DNA of 64,000 nt, from the NCBI GenBank assembly GCA_020631735.1, contig CM036191.1, positions 42,481,309-42,545,308 on the forward strand. Direction: 5' to 3'. Position numbers and translations under genes: made by a program. This stretch comes from Saccharum officinarum (Eukaryota; Streptophyta; Magnoliopsida; Poales; Poaceae). Within the stretch, counting starts at the first letter, position 1, and every line of letters starts with the position of its first letter. Below the pieces are notes generated by a model that searched no databases, was not told where the DNA came from, and worked only from the letters and a program-made list of their open reading frames with translations. Shown in pieces: positions 44,445-57,128 of the stretch.

Positions 44445-45857
44445 TTACCTTGTGATGGCATCCTCACTCAAGTAAGAGGAGAACTCGCTGGGGATGAAGC
44501 GATGACCAAAGAAATTGTTCCTGCAGCCCCTTTTAGGGGGATATCCATCTTCTTCTTCCTCTTCACTGATATAGAGGGCGCTTGACTGCAGCTTCTTGTT
44601 CCTCATGTTGACATCAATCATCCAGAAAAGGCCGCGGTCCTTGTCCTTGAGCAGGAAGCAGATAACATCTGGATCAACCAAGCTAACCAAAGGAAAACTT
44701 GGCTTAACCCGTGGAAGGCAACTGTGGCCAGTGCCAAGAAGGCGGAAGAACTCCTCTGCTCCCATGGTGTTGCTGAGAACCATTGTCCATCTGCCTTCAT
44801 GGATGTCATCCAAAGTCCATGCTTTTATGGTGAAAGGAGTACATTCGGTAAGAATACAGACGAGCTTAATGATGCCAGTGTCAGTGACACAGACAGAGCG
44901 CAACGGGTCAGGTTCGTCTGCATCCTTGTACAGACGCTGAGACTTCAAAGCGTTTTTCGGCAGAGGGATGTAACGGAGCTGCTGATGATCTGGGTTGCTG
45001 TTGCTGTCAGTGAGGACATCAATGGCCAGCATGCCCTGGTAGTTGTCCACCCAGCACAAGCATGTACCAATGGGGAAGACGGCGTCAGTCATCCACGAGT
45101 AGGTGTTTATCTTCGTGTCAGGAGGGATCTGCACCTTCTTAACATTCCATTCCATTGAAGATCCTGCAGGAGGTGGATTATGCAGCAGGCATAGCTCAAT
45201 CTCATAGCGCTTGGAAAACATGAGTTCTGCCACCGTGAACTCGCCTTCGTCGCCGTGGCAGAGGATACCCATATCTTCAGGCAACATGGTGCGCTGTCGC
45301 TGCTGCCGATGTGGTTTGCAGAACTCATCAAACTCGGGGTCGCTGTAGCCACCGTCGAAGCAGGGGGGAAGCAGAGTCAGTGATGGCGGCGAAGAGGAGC
45401 GGCACGAGTAGACGAAGTAGTCGATGGGGAACGAGTAGCTGTCGTGCCACCACATTGGATCCTCGAAGGGGACGGTCATCCGGAAGAGAATGGAGTTGCG
45501 GTGGGCAGCGATGGCGGTGGGCTCCCGGAAGCTGATCGGCGGCCTGCCCGTCAGGTGGAGATAGAGACGGGAGACCGCGGGAGGGTCGGCGATCCTGAGG
45601 GAGGCGCGGACGGGGCGGCCAACGCAGTCGTGGGCGAGCGCCGAGGCCGTGGCGTCGTCTTCGACGACCCCGCAGCGCCGCCTGCTGCTCCGGTGGACGA
45701 TGCGGTCGAGGATCAGCCACCTGGGGACACGCGGCGGCGGAGGTAAGGCCGAGGGATTCCTCTGTTCCAAGCCGGGGCGCCTCGTCGGGGAAGGAGATAG
45801 CTTCCTCACGCCATTGCCGGGGGCGCGCTTCCTGATGCCGTTCTCCGCTTCCTCCAT
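44445..45857 (-). CDS. DUF1618-family protein, gene D (470 aa, identical to gene C)
   Basis: This frame encodes exactly the same protein as gene C; I see no substitution in the coding region. It arose by the 12-kb block duplication, so it shares the Helitron-altered upstream region, the telomere-like leader motif (45,889-45,907) and the lost terminal exon. Identical product and flanks mean the copies can differ only in dosage or chromatin state at present. Function unknown; predicted soluble, without signal peptide or membrane segment. Confidence 0.85.
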   Translation of the reverse strand: MEEAENGIRKRAPGNGVRKLSPSPTRRPGLEQRNPSALPPPPRVPRWLILDRIVHRSSRRRCGVVEDDATASALAHDCVGRPVRASLRIADPPAVSRLYLHLTGRPPISFREPTAIAAHRNSILFRMTVPFEDPMWWHDSYSFPIDYFVYSCRSSSPPSLTLLPPCFDGGYSDPEFDEFCKPHRQQRQRTMLPEDMGILCHGDEGEFTVAELMFSKRYEIELCLLHNPPPAGSSMEWNVKKVQIPPDTKINTYSWMTDAVFPIGTCLCWVDNYQGMLAIDVLTDSNSNPDHQQLRYIPLPKNALKSQRLYKDADEPDPLRSVCVTDTGIIKLVCILTECTPFTIKAWTLDDIHEGRWTMVLSNTMGAEEFFRLLGTGHSCLPRVKPSFPLVSLVDPDVICFLLKDKDRGLFWMIDVNMRNKKLQSSALYISEEEEEDGYPPKRGCRNNFFGHRFIPSEFSSYLSEDAITR

Positions 45858-45888
45858 GCCGCCGCATTAGGGGAGACCGACGACAGCA

Positions 45889-45907
45889 GGGTTAGGGTAG
45901 GGTTAGG
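45889..45907 (-). promoter_or_regulatory. Telomere-like CCCTAA motifs upstream of gene D
   Basis: Identical to the element at 33,161-33,179 and at the same distance from the start codon. Confidence 0.45.
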
Positions 45908-46082
45908 ATGGGGATTGGCCGATTGGGAAAAGCCTCCAAGTCGATGGTCACTTGGATCCACACGACCACACATGCAAACATGCAAAATGACAGGTTTACC
46001 CTCTTGAGTTCTGCATTTTAGCTCCCATTTGTTGTTGGGCAGGAAAAGTCAAAATCAAACCGAACCACATAAAAAATTCAAA

Positions 46083-49000
46083 TCTATACATAATAATAAA
46101 AAGGCAAAATTTCTCGCCACCCTATTTTCGTCCGGCTCATTCAATCCGTCCCAACTGTAAAAGCCCACTCACTCGCCCACTCCAACTCGCACTCTTCCAC
46201 GCCGTAACCCACTCCACCGCTCCGTCCTTCTGAAAAAACACCACTGCCGCTGCTTGAATCGGAGGGCAAGGAAGACGATGAAGGGGCACTCGAGGCTGTG
46301 TCACCACTCGATCCATGCTCACCATGGCGGCGGGGCATCCCCACGCTTGCCCGGCACGGTGGCCACGTGGCCCGTGCTTCAGCACGACAACGCCGCCCGC
46401 CACCGCAACGACTAGAACCTCCACCATCGCCACCGCCACCACCACCAGAACCACTGTGCGTGGCCCCGACCTTGCCTTACTCTGCTGACATCAACGCTGG
46501 AGCCCATCGCCTCGGCTGCCGCCCCGTCCCTACTCCTCGCCTCTCTACCCTGCTGCCCGGCCAACCTCACACGGTGCCGAGCGCCGCTGACGGCAAGGAC
46601 ACAACCGCCGCCACTGTCCACTCGGGCAGGAGACCAGCATGGTGCCAAGGACTGAGCAGGAGGCGAAGAGCAGCCATGCCACTTGCATGGAGACTAGCGT
46701 GGCGAGACCAGACGCCTCGGCTGGGGCCAGGAGCAGCCTCCACAGTGCCCGTCACGAAGACGAGCTCGAACCACCCGCGGAGCGATGATGTGGCGCCGTG
46801 CACAACGATGTCACCGAACACGCCGGACGTGTTGAACCAACTGTAATCGTGTCAGTCATATTTAGGTGCATTAGGTAGTTCATTTTGTTTTTGAACATCT
46901 TTTGTAATCGCGTAGAATCAGGGCGGAACGGAGACCGCACGTTTGCGTCTTAACCGCGTTCAGGTTGGGCTGGGTCTCCGCCATGGCTGGGTCGCCGTGC
47001 ATGTCGCACGGGCGCCGCAATGCAGCATCGAGTCATGGCGGGACTCTTGGATCACAGCCCGGTTAACTATCAAAGAATGCATCCAGATCAAGCTGCGCCA
47101 TTCGCAGTGAAATATTTTGTCTCTCTCGCGTGAACTCGTGCTCTCACCACCGTTAGGGTCTTAGTCGCCGCGGTCACCACCGGCCGGTGCCGCGTCGTGC
47201 CGAGCTCCTCGCCGGAGATCGGTTCCAACAGGACGCGTCCAGGACACAAACGCCGCGGTCCCGACGACGTGTGTACTCTGCCACGCACGTGGACACGCGC
47301 ACGGCCTCCACGCGTGCAGGCGAACTCCACGAGCTGGCTCGCCGCTGTGGCGTCGGCCATGACTACAAAGGTGCATGCCGGGAAGTCCCGCGACGTGCTC
47401 ATGTTCTTCTCCCACGTGTTTGTTCGCATGTCAACTCATGTAGAGAGATAAAAAATCTCATGCAACAATGCCGTCGGAGGCAAGTCGAGCTCCAGGATCG
47501 GAGCCCCGCCGGCAATCAGACCAGTGGTGGTGATGACGACATCATGTGTTTCGAGGGCGCAGCCACATCATGGTACATTCAACAACACCAGGGCCGAAGC
47601 TCCTCAGCACATGTTGATTTGTTGGAAAGGCTTGGATTTGGTAGGCGGCGTGATGGATAAGGAGAGATCACGTACTCAAGACTGACAACTGCGTTTTTTT
47701 TAGATTAGACTGCGTTTATTTTAATTTTTTTTTGAGAAAAGATTAGACTGCGTTTATGAGAGATGGAAAGGTGAATGGGTTAGAGGTGGGGATGGCTAGA
47801 TGGCCCATGGGCTTGTTGAATGGGATGGCATTGCACCTAAATCGAGTTTTCGGTTCTCAAATGGATCAAATGATGTTTTGCTACACTAAAAAATGATGAT
47901 GGTTTGCTTTCCTTCATTTGTTCAGTGTGTGTAGACTGAAACTGTATATAACACTGAAGAACAAAATAAAAAATCCAATCCGATTGCAATCAGAGTGTGG
48001 AGTCAAGTCTCTATTAGCTTAGAGTTGTTCCCAGGAGAAATGGAGGATGGAACAATGTGTGCACGGTGACAGAGACTTAGCTGATATCAACAAAAAAGGC
48101 TAGTCAATATATTTACGTTTACTAGGTAAATGCCCGTGCGCTGCAACGGGAACATATTGTGGGGGGCAATTGCATGAAGCCGGGGTGGACATCGCGCGTG
48201 GGGCTAGTGCCGAGTGGACGATATGTTTTTGTTGTAGAGACAGAGATAGAGATTTTAGAAAGATAAGTAATAATTTTTTTACAAGTTTGTCTTTTTACAA
48301 TACATGTTATCTGGTATTTTTTTCCGTTGCAACACATGAGCATTCACCTTAATCATAACAAGTTTGTATTTCACAGTTGTAAACGATAAACTGTGAAACC
48401 AAAATGGCTATAAACTGTGAAACTCATATGAATTGAAAAATGGATATGATACATCTCTGCTCAAAGCAATAAACCACTATTTTGTAAAACGTTGGATTTC
48501 TCTAGGATGTAATCCCCAGCACTGAAATTAGTTCAGTGAGCTAGAGAGAAGTGAAAGTTCCTAGCTAGAAACTCAATTTGGTTAAGTGAGATAGCAGTCA
48601 CATTTCTACCATCTCTAGTATTGGAATCCAGTCCTCCAGTAAAAATATATCCTGATTACATTACTTGCTGAAACCATATCTGGGAAGTGTGTACATAATT
48701 ACCTGAGAACCAGTGAAGGCTCACAATCTTCCAGGGACCTTCAAGCTGTGATGGGAATTCTCAAGAATCTAAGAAAATATAAAAAAGATTACAGTTAACT
48801 AATACTGATCATTCTAGTGTGTTGCAACGGGTAGAAAATAATACCATAATAAGAAATAGTAATCATTGCTAATAAAGATTTCCGCTAACTCAACATACCA
48901 CTTAGAAGGAGTCTGAAAGAATGCATAAGCTATTTTCTTTGACCGTTTTGATTGAAGACAAATGAAGGGGTTCATGAACTGAAGCCTAGCACCAAGCAGC

Positions 49001-52000
49001 AAGTGTTGCCAAAATCATAAACCAAAACCAACAGTCCAATATGGACCCTTTTGATCCAGCAATGACTTTCTGAACATTCTTTAAGTTATGGTTTAGGTAC
49101 ATAATTGCAATGAAAAAAGTAATCTGATAAATTAACCAAAACACCAATTCAAAGAAATTTGCATTTTTATTGTAGAACCATGTGAAGACATCATATGTGC
49201 AGTAAACATATATTGCTGTGTGCATAAAAACATGGCACTGCAGTCCATAATACTTATGTCTGCCTGTACAAACAGACCAGTCCTGGAAATGAGAATAAGT
49301 TTGCCAGTAAAAAAGACCAGTCCTAGAAATGAGAATAGGTTTTAGCTTATGGTTTAAAACTATCATATAAGACCCAATTAACAAGAATTAACTTGACAAT
49401 TGATACTTCATTTAATTTTAGCAATGTATCTTAATCATGTTTAAGAACAAATCGCCATTTCTTTCAAGCTGACATAGTCTGAACCATGTCTGATTGGCCA
49501 ATTAAAATTTCTTTTAGCAATAAATTTTGTCTGCTGCCACAATTCAAATACTATTTTAATATGCAACATATGAAACATCAGTAAAATCGACTGTGTATAT
49601 CTTTAGTGGGTTCCAGTGCTGTGGTGTGCTGCCTGCAGCCAGCCAGCAGCAGCAGTTGTGGACAACTGACTCAGCCTAGCTAGCTCACTGATCCAAGAAA
49701 ATATACATATATATCGCCACCGCAAAAGATGACAGATTGGATCTACCACCCTAATCTTCTTGCCCCCCACATACACTTATTAGTTTTAGGTTTATCATGT
49801 ACCGGTTCACATTATTAACCTAGCAATCCGGGGCATCCTATGAGATCCATGATGTGAAAAGAACTCACATTTTGTGACCCCTCACCCACTGGGACATATA
49901 AGTGAACAGTTTTCATTAGATTTGGAATGTCGTTTGACATGGCTTCGTTCTGTTCTGGCTCCTTGCTCCGGTGCATGGAGGAGTTAGAGTCGGTGAAACA
50001 AAAAAATTGACTTATTATTTTGAGAGAAAAAAAAGATAAAACCGACTGCTTGGTACCATGTAAGCTACACCGTGTATAGAGGGGTCACAACTGGCTTGAG
50101 CTCTATCAAATAGGGCCTAACATGATTTTTTTTTGCACTCCAACTTACCCCACTTTTTTTTAATCGACAATGGATAATTTATCTGCTGTATTCTGTGAGA
50201 GATAAAAAAACCCAATCTTTTAAAATGATGCCAGCGTGCCTGTCATGAGAAATTTGCAAGGCTGTATTTCCATTTGTTTATCTGTGTGTATCGTATCATC
50301 TATATAATCGAGAGTGTGTTGGTGAGATGCCAAAAGGCTGTAAGATTCCATCATGGAAAATCAGTGAAGAAGATGTGGAAAAATAAACAATGTGCATCCA
50401 TTTTGTTCCTGTACGTATCAGCTTTGCATGCATCTGTTTGATAGCTGGGTGCCAATCATTGTTACATCTTTTTATTCATTATTGAGCAAAAGGATTAACT
50501 ATGTACTACTTGTGATTGATACCAATTGGAATTTGTGCAATTCTAGGGATTCATTATTTGACAACAGAAATGTTTTGTTTAATGAGAGGATGACCCTAAT
50601 TGACATAATGCAAATCAAAACCTAACCAAATTTGGATTTTATTCAACAAAGTGTCCTGCCTCTAGTATGCATGCTTCACTTTGTATATATAGGAAAAAAA
50701 ATGCAGCCACTAAAAAACAAGCAAACAATGCAAAGTAAAGAAAAAAATGACTGTGGCATGGACGGAAACAAAATGAAATTTAAAACAAGAACTAAAAAAA
50801 TTCATTTTTCCCCGGACCGTACACGCAAATGAAATAATTGTATTGAAGTTAAAATCTATGTCTGTGAACAATGTGGCAAAAACACGCTCTGCAGCTGAAG
50901 CTACACCCATACAAGGCTGTAGGTAGCTAAATGAAATAATTGTATTGAAGTTAAAATCTATGTCTATGAACAATGTGGCAGAAACACGCTCTGCAGCTGA
51001 AGCTACACCCATACAAGGCTGTAGGTAGCTTGGAACAAATTAAATGGGAATAAAATGACAACAATGTTCCTTAATAAGAATAGTAATTCATAAAACAAGG
51101 TTTTGTTTTGTTTCTTGTTAGGCCCTGAATTTCCAACTGAAATGAAGAAAACAACATATATAGAAAGGTCAAGTCGCATGCTGCATTGTTGCCTTGGTCA
51201 AAGATGATACCTCTGTCGTTATGACAGATCTTCCTAAACAAAGCACCGTGTTTGTTCTAACCTATGCGGTTTTCTGACAGACCAGTGGGTTCCTGAATTT
51301 CTTTGGCCCTTTTTTCCTGCTGGAAGGTCGACCTATCTGTTTTAGAGTTCAGACTCGACAGTTGCTCGGTCAAAACTGGAGTTAGTTGTACGAGAAAGTT
51401 ATTTCTACACACAGCAGTATTGTTTAGAGTATAGACCCTGCAAATATCTACAGCTTTGTTTGACTTGACTTCCACAAATAAAGATACGGGTTCCCTGCAA
51501 GTCTAATTTGATGCGTGCAAATATCTACAGCTCTGTTTGACTTGACTTCCACAAATAAAGATACGGGTTCCCTGCAAGTCTAATTTGATGCCGCTCACTC
51601 AATCAAGATGAAATAGCTTAGCTAGCATGGGGATGTGTGTAGCAGATCCAACAGAAGGTGTGAGCCACACCAGATTGTTCAGACCTGAAACCTATGACTT
51701 ACCGGAATCATATCAATGTGCAATTTCTCAGAAGCCCATCTACACACTGGAGGAAGGAATTAGCTACCTAGATTTCACCTAATAAATAAATAAAATGATG
51801 AACAGATCAATACACCTCTGTTCGTTCAGATCGAAAACAGTTGATATCACAAAGGAAACACCAAAAAAAATTGCAGCAGCTTCGTTTCATTCCCCTAGCT
51901 CCCTCATCAGGGATCGATAGATAACCAAGCACGTCAACTGGATATTTCTACAGCAGAGATGAGAGGAGCACCCTACGTACCGATAGGTGAATGAAGTGAT

Positions 52001-52754
52001 GCTCGCGATTTGGTGTCAGGCGGCAGCCCCCGACGGCGAATCCACACATACTAAGAGGGGTGGGTGAGGATTGAGGACAGGAGGTGAGTGTGATGACTCA
52101 CCGGTGCGACTCGAGTTCCTAGCAGTTGATTGCGGTCTGTCGGTGTGCGCCAGCGGCGTCCTCCCCGTCGACCAAGCGTAGAGATCTCTCGGCGCTCGTG
52201 GTGTGGTGGCGTCCTCCTCCGCTGGCGTGCAGTTGGCGCGGGCGTGATGGGCAGTCCGTGCAGGAGCGGCAAGGCACCAGCTGGTGGTGAAGGAGATGGC
52301 TGTGACAATATTGGAGGAGGAGATCGCGCGGAGGATTTTGGGGAAGGTCTTTGACCGGGGAAGATCGCAAGCGAGCCCGAGGGAGACTGGGGCACCACCG
52401 CATACGGGGAAGGAGGGATTGGTAGTGAGGGGACGGAGGAGTGCACGTTTCCTTTTTTTGACCGGGGAACCGCATGCGAGGAAGGAGGGACTGATTTTGT
52501 TTCCTTTTCTGACGGAGCCAGCCGCACGCGAGTGCAGGTTTGGTGTCGCATGAGGGAATGCAGGGGAGCGAGCGGATCTGGTGTCGCAGGTGTGGACGGA
52601 ATAGTTATGAATGTTTTAGTTGTAGAAGAGATAGGTAGTCGAGCACACCAAGGATGGTGGAGATTAAGGGTGAGAAAACTATGAGCGAGCGGACGCTGAC
52701 TTGGAAGTTGAAAGCGGATAACAACCCGTTGTAACGCATAGGCACTTTTGCTAG
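46083..52754 (+). mobile_element. Non-autonomous Helitron, 6.67 kb (copy 2)
   Basis: The second copy was carried by the block duplication, not by a new transposition, since its flanks are also identical. Ends are TCTATACAT... at 46,083 and CTAG at 52,751-52,754. It includes the A/T substitution at 47,545, which changes Lys to Met in a doubtful frame. Confidence 0.7.
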
Positions 52755-52985
52755 TTCTAGACTTATTTTCTTTCGAAAATTCTTAGCCACAGGCGTCCGT
52801 CCTGTCCAGAGTTCCGGACTCGGCTCCCACGCCTGTGCACTAGACCGGACCCATCTCTCAAAAAAAATCCCCACTCCCACACCACAGCGACCCGCAGCTT
52901 CGCTTTCTGTCTGTCGTCGTCAGCGACCACCTCCGTATACTTCGCCTCAGGGCCCTTGCCTGCCTTCGAGACGCTAGGCCCCTCC

Positions 52986-54601
52986 CACTAGTACAACAGA
53001 GCTCACTACTTGCCGTTCCAAAGCTATTTCTACAGGCATCTGTCAGTACCGCCAGTGGCAAAGGCGAGTGAAAATCGCGAACTTCACAAGCGTCATCTAG
53101 AGAACCGCCGCTACAAATGATTTACACTGGCTGTTTTCTTAAAAAAACCGCCACTGCAAATGATTTTCAAAAATTGCAAATCAGGCTCAAAAGATAGCAA
53201 TTTTTTAATCCAGGGAGGCCCCCACCAGTCAGTCACCTACCCGCTCCGTCGAACTCACAAGTCACGGCATTTTTCGCGCACTTCGTGGCGAGCAGGATTT
53301 GAACCCGTGACCTTTTCCTCGCGCGACAATCCTGTAAGTACTACAGCTCACACTTACTTGTGCCTATAATGAATTTTCTTTCTCCTCATATTATCCTCAA
53401 CCGAGATTAAATTGATTGTTTGAGATCCTAAACGAATTCAAATAAAAAAGTTATCATCTACAAAGTTGCATAACTTTTCAAGATCTATAACTTTCATTTT
53501 GGTTGTTTCTCCATCCGAGGTTGTTTGAAAAATTCAAAATTCAAATTTGAGCAATTTAAACATAGTTTTCCTTGATAAGATGACTTTAAATGAAAAAGTT
53601 GTCAACTATAAAGTTGCATAACTTTTTGAGTTCTACAACTTTTATTTTGGTTGTTTCTCGATTCAAGGTCGTTTAAAAAATTCAAATTTTGAATTGAAAA
53701 AAATGAGAAATTCAAACAAGATTTTGAAATAGCAAATGATTTCGGCTGCAAAAGTTATCAACAACAAAGTTGTAGAACTCATCAAGGTCTACAACTTTTA
53801 TTTTGGTCATTTCTTCATCCGACAAAGTGATAGTCTACGGTGTTTACAAATTCATAAATATCTCACAGTTTATGAAACTATATAAGATATATATCATTTG
53901 TGAACAATGTTTACTACCACTTTGTCGAACGAAGAAATGACCAAAATAAAAGTTGTAGATCTTGATGAGTTCTATAACTTTTATGTTCATGACTTCTTCA
54001 GCTGAAATCATTTGATGTTTCAAAATGCTGTTTGAAGTTGTCATTTTTGAAACTTAAATTTTAAAATGTTCACAGAAAAAGATGGCCAAAATATTAGATG
54101 TAAGAACACAATAAATTGATAGAGCATGATTTTTATAAAAGTTTAGGAAAAAATCAAGTAATTTGAAGATAGTACGAGGGAGAAAGACATTTTACAAGTT
54201 TTAGCCAGAGATTAAAAAGAGAGATTAGAATTTTTCAACCATTTAAAAATTAAATTTCAAACAGCATTTTGAAATATAAAATGATTTCAAATAGAAATTA
54301 GTTAAATAACAAAGTTCTATAATTTTTCGAGATCTACAACTTTTATTTTGGTTATTTCTCCATCTGAGGTCATTTGAAAAAATTAAATTTTTGTACTTAA
54401 TTTTTAATATTCGACGTCTATTTGTACTGACGCTAGGTTATGAAAACCGCTACTATAAATACATTTTTACTGGCTGTTTTCTTAAGGCTGCCGCGAGTAG
54501 AAATCATGTATTTTTACTGGTGGTAAACTTAAGAAAACAGCCAGTAAAAATGAATTTACACTAACGGTTCATAATCTGGACCTACAGTTTTATTTCTAGT
54601 G
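52986..54601. mobile_element. CACTA mini-element, both ends present
   Basis: The left end CACTAGTAC and right end TTTCTAGTG are short inverted termini of the CACTA type. Subterminal phrases such as 'actggctgttttcttaa' appear near both ends in direct and inverted form (53,125, 54,470 and 54,532). Length is 1.6 kb with no transposase. Flanks tcc and gcg do not match as a 3-bp duplication. It bridges the right edge of copy 2 (54,383), which shows that the duplication cut a pre-existing element. Confidence 0.75.
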
Positions 54602-54676
54602 GCGCCTGGTCTTTTCGAACTGCCAGTGAAAAAAAGGGTGACGCCAAGAGAAAGCACCAGTGTACTAGTGTCCGCT

Positions 54677-55568
54677 AGAGTCGTGCCTCCTGCTCGCCCC
54701 CGCGCTAATAGCCAGTGCCGGCGCCGGGCCTCGCGGCCATGCCGTACTTTGGGCTCATCTCGAGGCTCCTCGCGCTCCGACACCACCAGCGGAAGAAGCT
54801 CACTGCAGCCAAGCCCATCGTGCTCTTCGCTCCGCTGCCTCCCAGCCCTGATCTGCCCATCAACGCGCCTAACACAGTGGTCGCCGCCTTTTAAGTGTTT
54901 CAGATGTTTTAAAGGTATATGTTGCAAGTGTTTCATATGGATATTGCAAAAATTCAGAATGTTGCATATGTTGCAATGGTTATACATGTATGTTGCAAGT
55001 GTCTGCTCCAAATATTTCATCTATTTTTCAGACATATTTTGCAAGTGTGTTTATTTGGATGTTATATATGTTTCACACATATGTTGAAAGTGTTTTGTCT
55101 TGGCATTGCATATGTTTTACAATAGTTTTTCAAGTGTTTTCCGGTGTTTTCGCAACTATTTAAGACGGATGTTTCAACTATTTCATCTGTCTTTAGACGT
55201 ATGTTGCAAATGTTTTATCTGAATGTTTCAAAAGTAGATTGAGTGTTGCACATGTTGCAATGGCGTCGTTAGCTAGCGGACGGGGACGCGACCGGATTTG
55301 GTGCGGACCTCAACGAAGGAGCAGCCATCCAATGAGTCTCAGAAGGCAGCGCGGCGCGAGATGGGGGCGCGACGCTGCATGGCATGGCAGGGTCCTGTGG
55401 AGGGGGCTCAGCAGGAGCACGCTTGAAATGGCTGCGCGGTGATGGATGGGGGCATGGATGGGATAGGCCGTGGATGGGGGACGCGGGCGCGACAGCTTCT
55501 GTTCGTTGAATCAGATGACTCTAACCTGAGTCCGAACGCGTCCTTTGGGCCGGACGTCCGAGCACTAG
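54677..55568 (+). repeat. Dispersed grass repeat, copy 2 (tgttgcaagtgttt family)
   Basis: Same order as 29,264-30,180: GC-rich head, many 'atgttgcaagtgtttcat' variants, and a tail ending 'cggacgtccgagcactag'. The copies are well diverged, so this is not part of the recent duplication. The two copies bracket the duplicated region. Confidence 0.65.
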
Positions 55569-57128
55569 TGTCGCCCATTTTCTTTCTGATGTACATTAGT
55601 TATGTATGTAAATAAATTTTTTATTGTGCTAGGCACTGCTAGCATTGGGTCTTTAAACTCATTTCCACTCCATATGAGTACAAGAGTGTCCGTCATAATA
55701 TATTGCTCCCTCAGCTCCATTCCTAAAATAAAGGATAATTTAGCTGACACAAGTGGTGCCTAAGTTAAAAAGAGCATGAAGATGCTTATATGCGCAGTCA
55801 TGCCCATACTGACAAGTGAACTCCATCCCACCTAATTTTGTCGCTCTAAGTTTCAATTTGGTACTCAAAATTGAACTTTTGGAAAATGAAATATTTTGCA
55901 TAATTTGCTACAAATGCCACCAATCCAATACCTAGCCACATGTGTTGAGCAGCAGTCGAGAACACTCCGGCGACCTCAAGGTTGGTGTTGAGCAACGACA
56001 AATTGGAGACATCGACATGGTCCGCCTTTAGCCTTAGGACCTCCTCCGCTCAGGACGCCAATGTCTATCCGCATATGATGCCACCACCTCCTCCGCCCCC
56101 ATATATTGATGAGGCAATGGATCCTCATCCAAGCCCATGCCGTCGCCCGCCTGATGGAGCAGCTCTCCTTAGGCTTTGGGCATTGTTGTTAGGTTCCACC
56201 ATGAGAAAGAAAGAGAGACAAGAGAAAAAAAAAACCGTGTGCGTCCTAGGTGTGACTCAAGGACATTTTCGACCATCCCCCAATTAACTGACATAATTTC
56301 ACGGCAAATCCTAACTGATTTGTCAATAAGGTGCCAAAAATGATTCGATGTCATATAAGGGAACTTTTATCTTCCCATGCTGAATAAGGAAGCACCTTAA
56401 TTTCCAGTGCTAAATAAGGGATTCTTTGACTAGAGACTATTTTTTCTTTTTTGAGAATTACACGGACGCCCACAACGGACGCACACTCACCCCTATGAAT
56501 AAACGTACGCAAACCCTATCTTTATGAGCATCTCCAAAGGACTGAGCCGGTAGATCTCGAGATTCACGAAGTCACCATAGGCGCCACCTTAATTCTTCCC
56601 TAGCACTCCAGATTCATAATTTTTTGCTATGTATTTTATTGTAAAACTTATCAGAGAATTATGAACTCAACTCTAAATTAGTATGTGTCGTACCTAAATA
56701 ATTATCATTTTTTATGGATTGAAAGCAAATCTCTATATAGATTAAATTTTCTCACCATCATAGACCATTTTTATATGTATATATCATAATAATCATCTTC
56801 TAAAATTGTATCCATTATTTCTCCCCTCGAAGGAAACCTTCATTTTTAGACAGACGTGCCGCACGTGCGCGTTTACTAGCTTTTTTAAAATTTTGAAACC
56901 TTTCTTAAATTTGCATTTAAGTTAAGTTGGAAAATGAAAATTATGATTACACAATTCTTTACAATTCAATTTAAGTGCATACTCTTTTGTTATGAGCTAT
57001 GAATTTCTATAAGCGAGGAAGTTGCCTAAGGTATTGAACCTCTCCAGGTATATATAGTACCTTGTATGAAGCATAAATAATCTATACTAGTACCTTATAT
57101 ACTGTTTAGACCAACTTTACATACCTTA
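55569..57128. other. No gene recognised; possible Helitron 3' end at 56,879
   Basis: A 101-codon frame (55,982-56,287) is Pro-rich and has no motif. At 56,855-56,879 'gtgccgcacgtgcgcgtttaCTAG' resembles a plus-strand Helitron terminus, but I find no matching 5' end. The rest is AT-rich. Confidence 0.35.

Larger units (their letters stand above)
42411..54383 (+). repeat. 11,973-bp segmental duplication, copy 2
   Basis: Near-identical to 29,683-41,655. Its right end runs without interruption into the remainder of the CACTA element, so the right flank of copy 2 is the original flank. The left flank of copy 1 (29,264-29,682) is likewise the original left flank. Confidence 0.95.

Noticed and set aside
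29264..55568. Unequal crossing-over between the two dispersed repeats as the cause of the block duplication
   Set aside because: The junction sequence does not join the two repeats; it joins CACTA sequence to a 20.5-kb segment and that to the repeat interior, with only 5-6 bp shared.
55982..56287. A small Pro-rich gene
   Set aside because: A single 101-codon frame without conserved motif, splice support or copies in the window.
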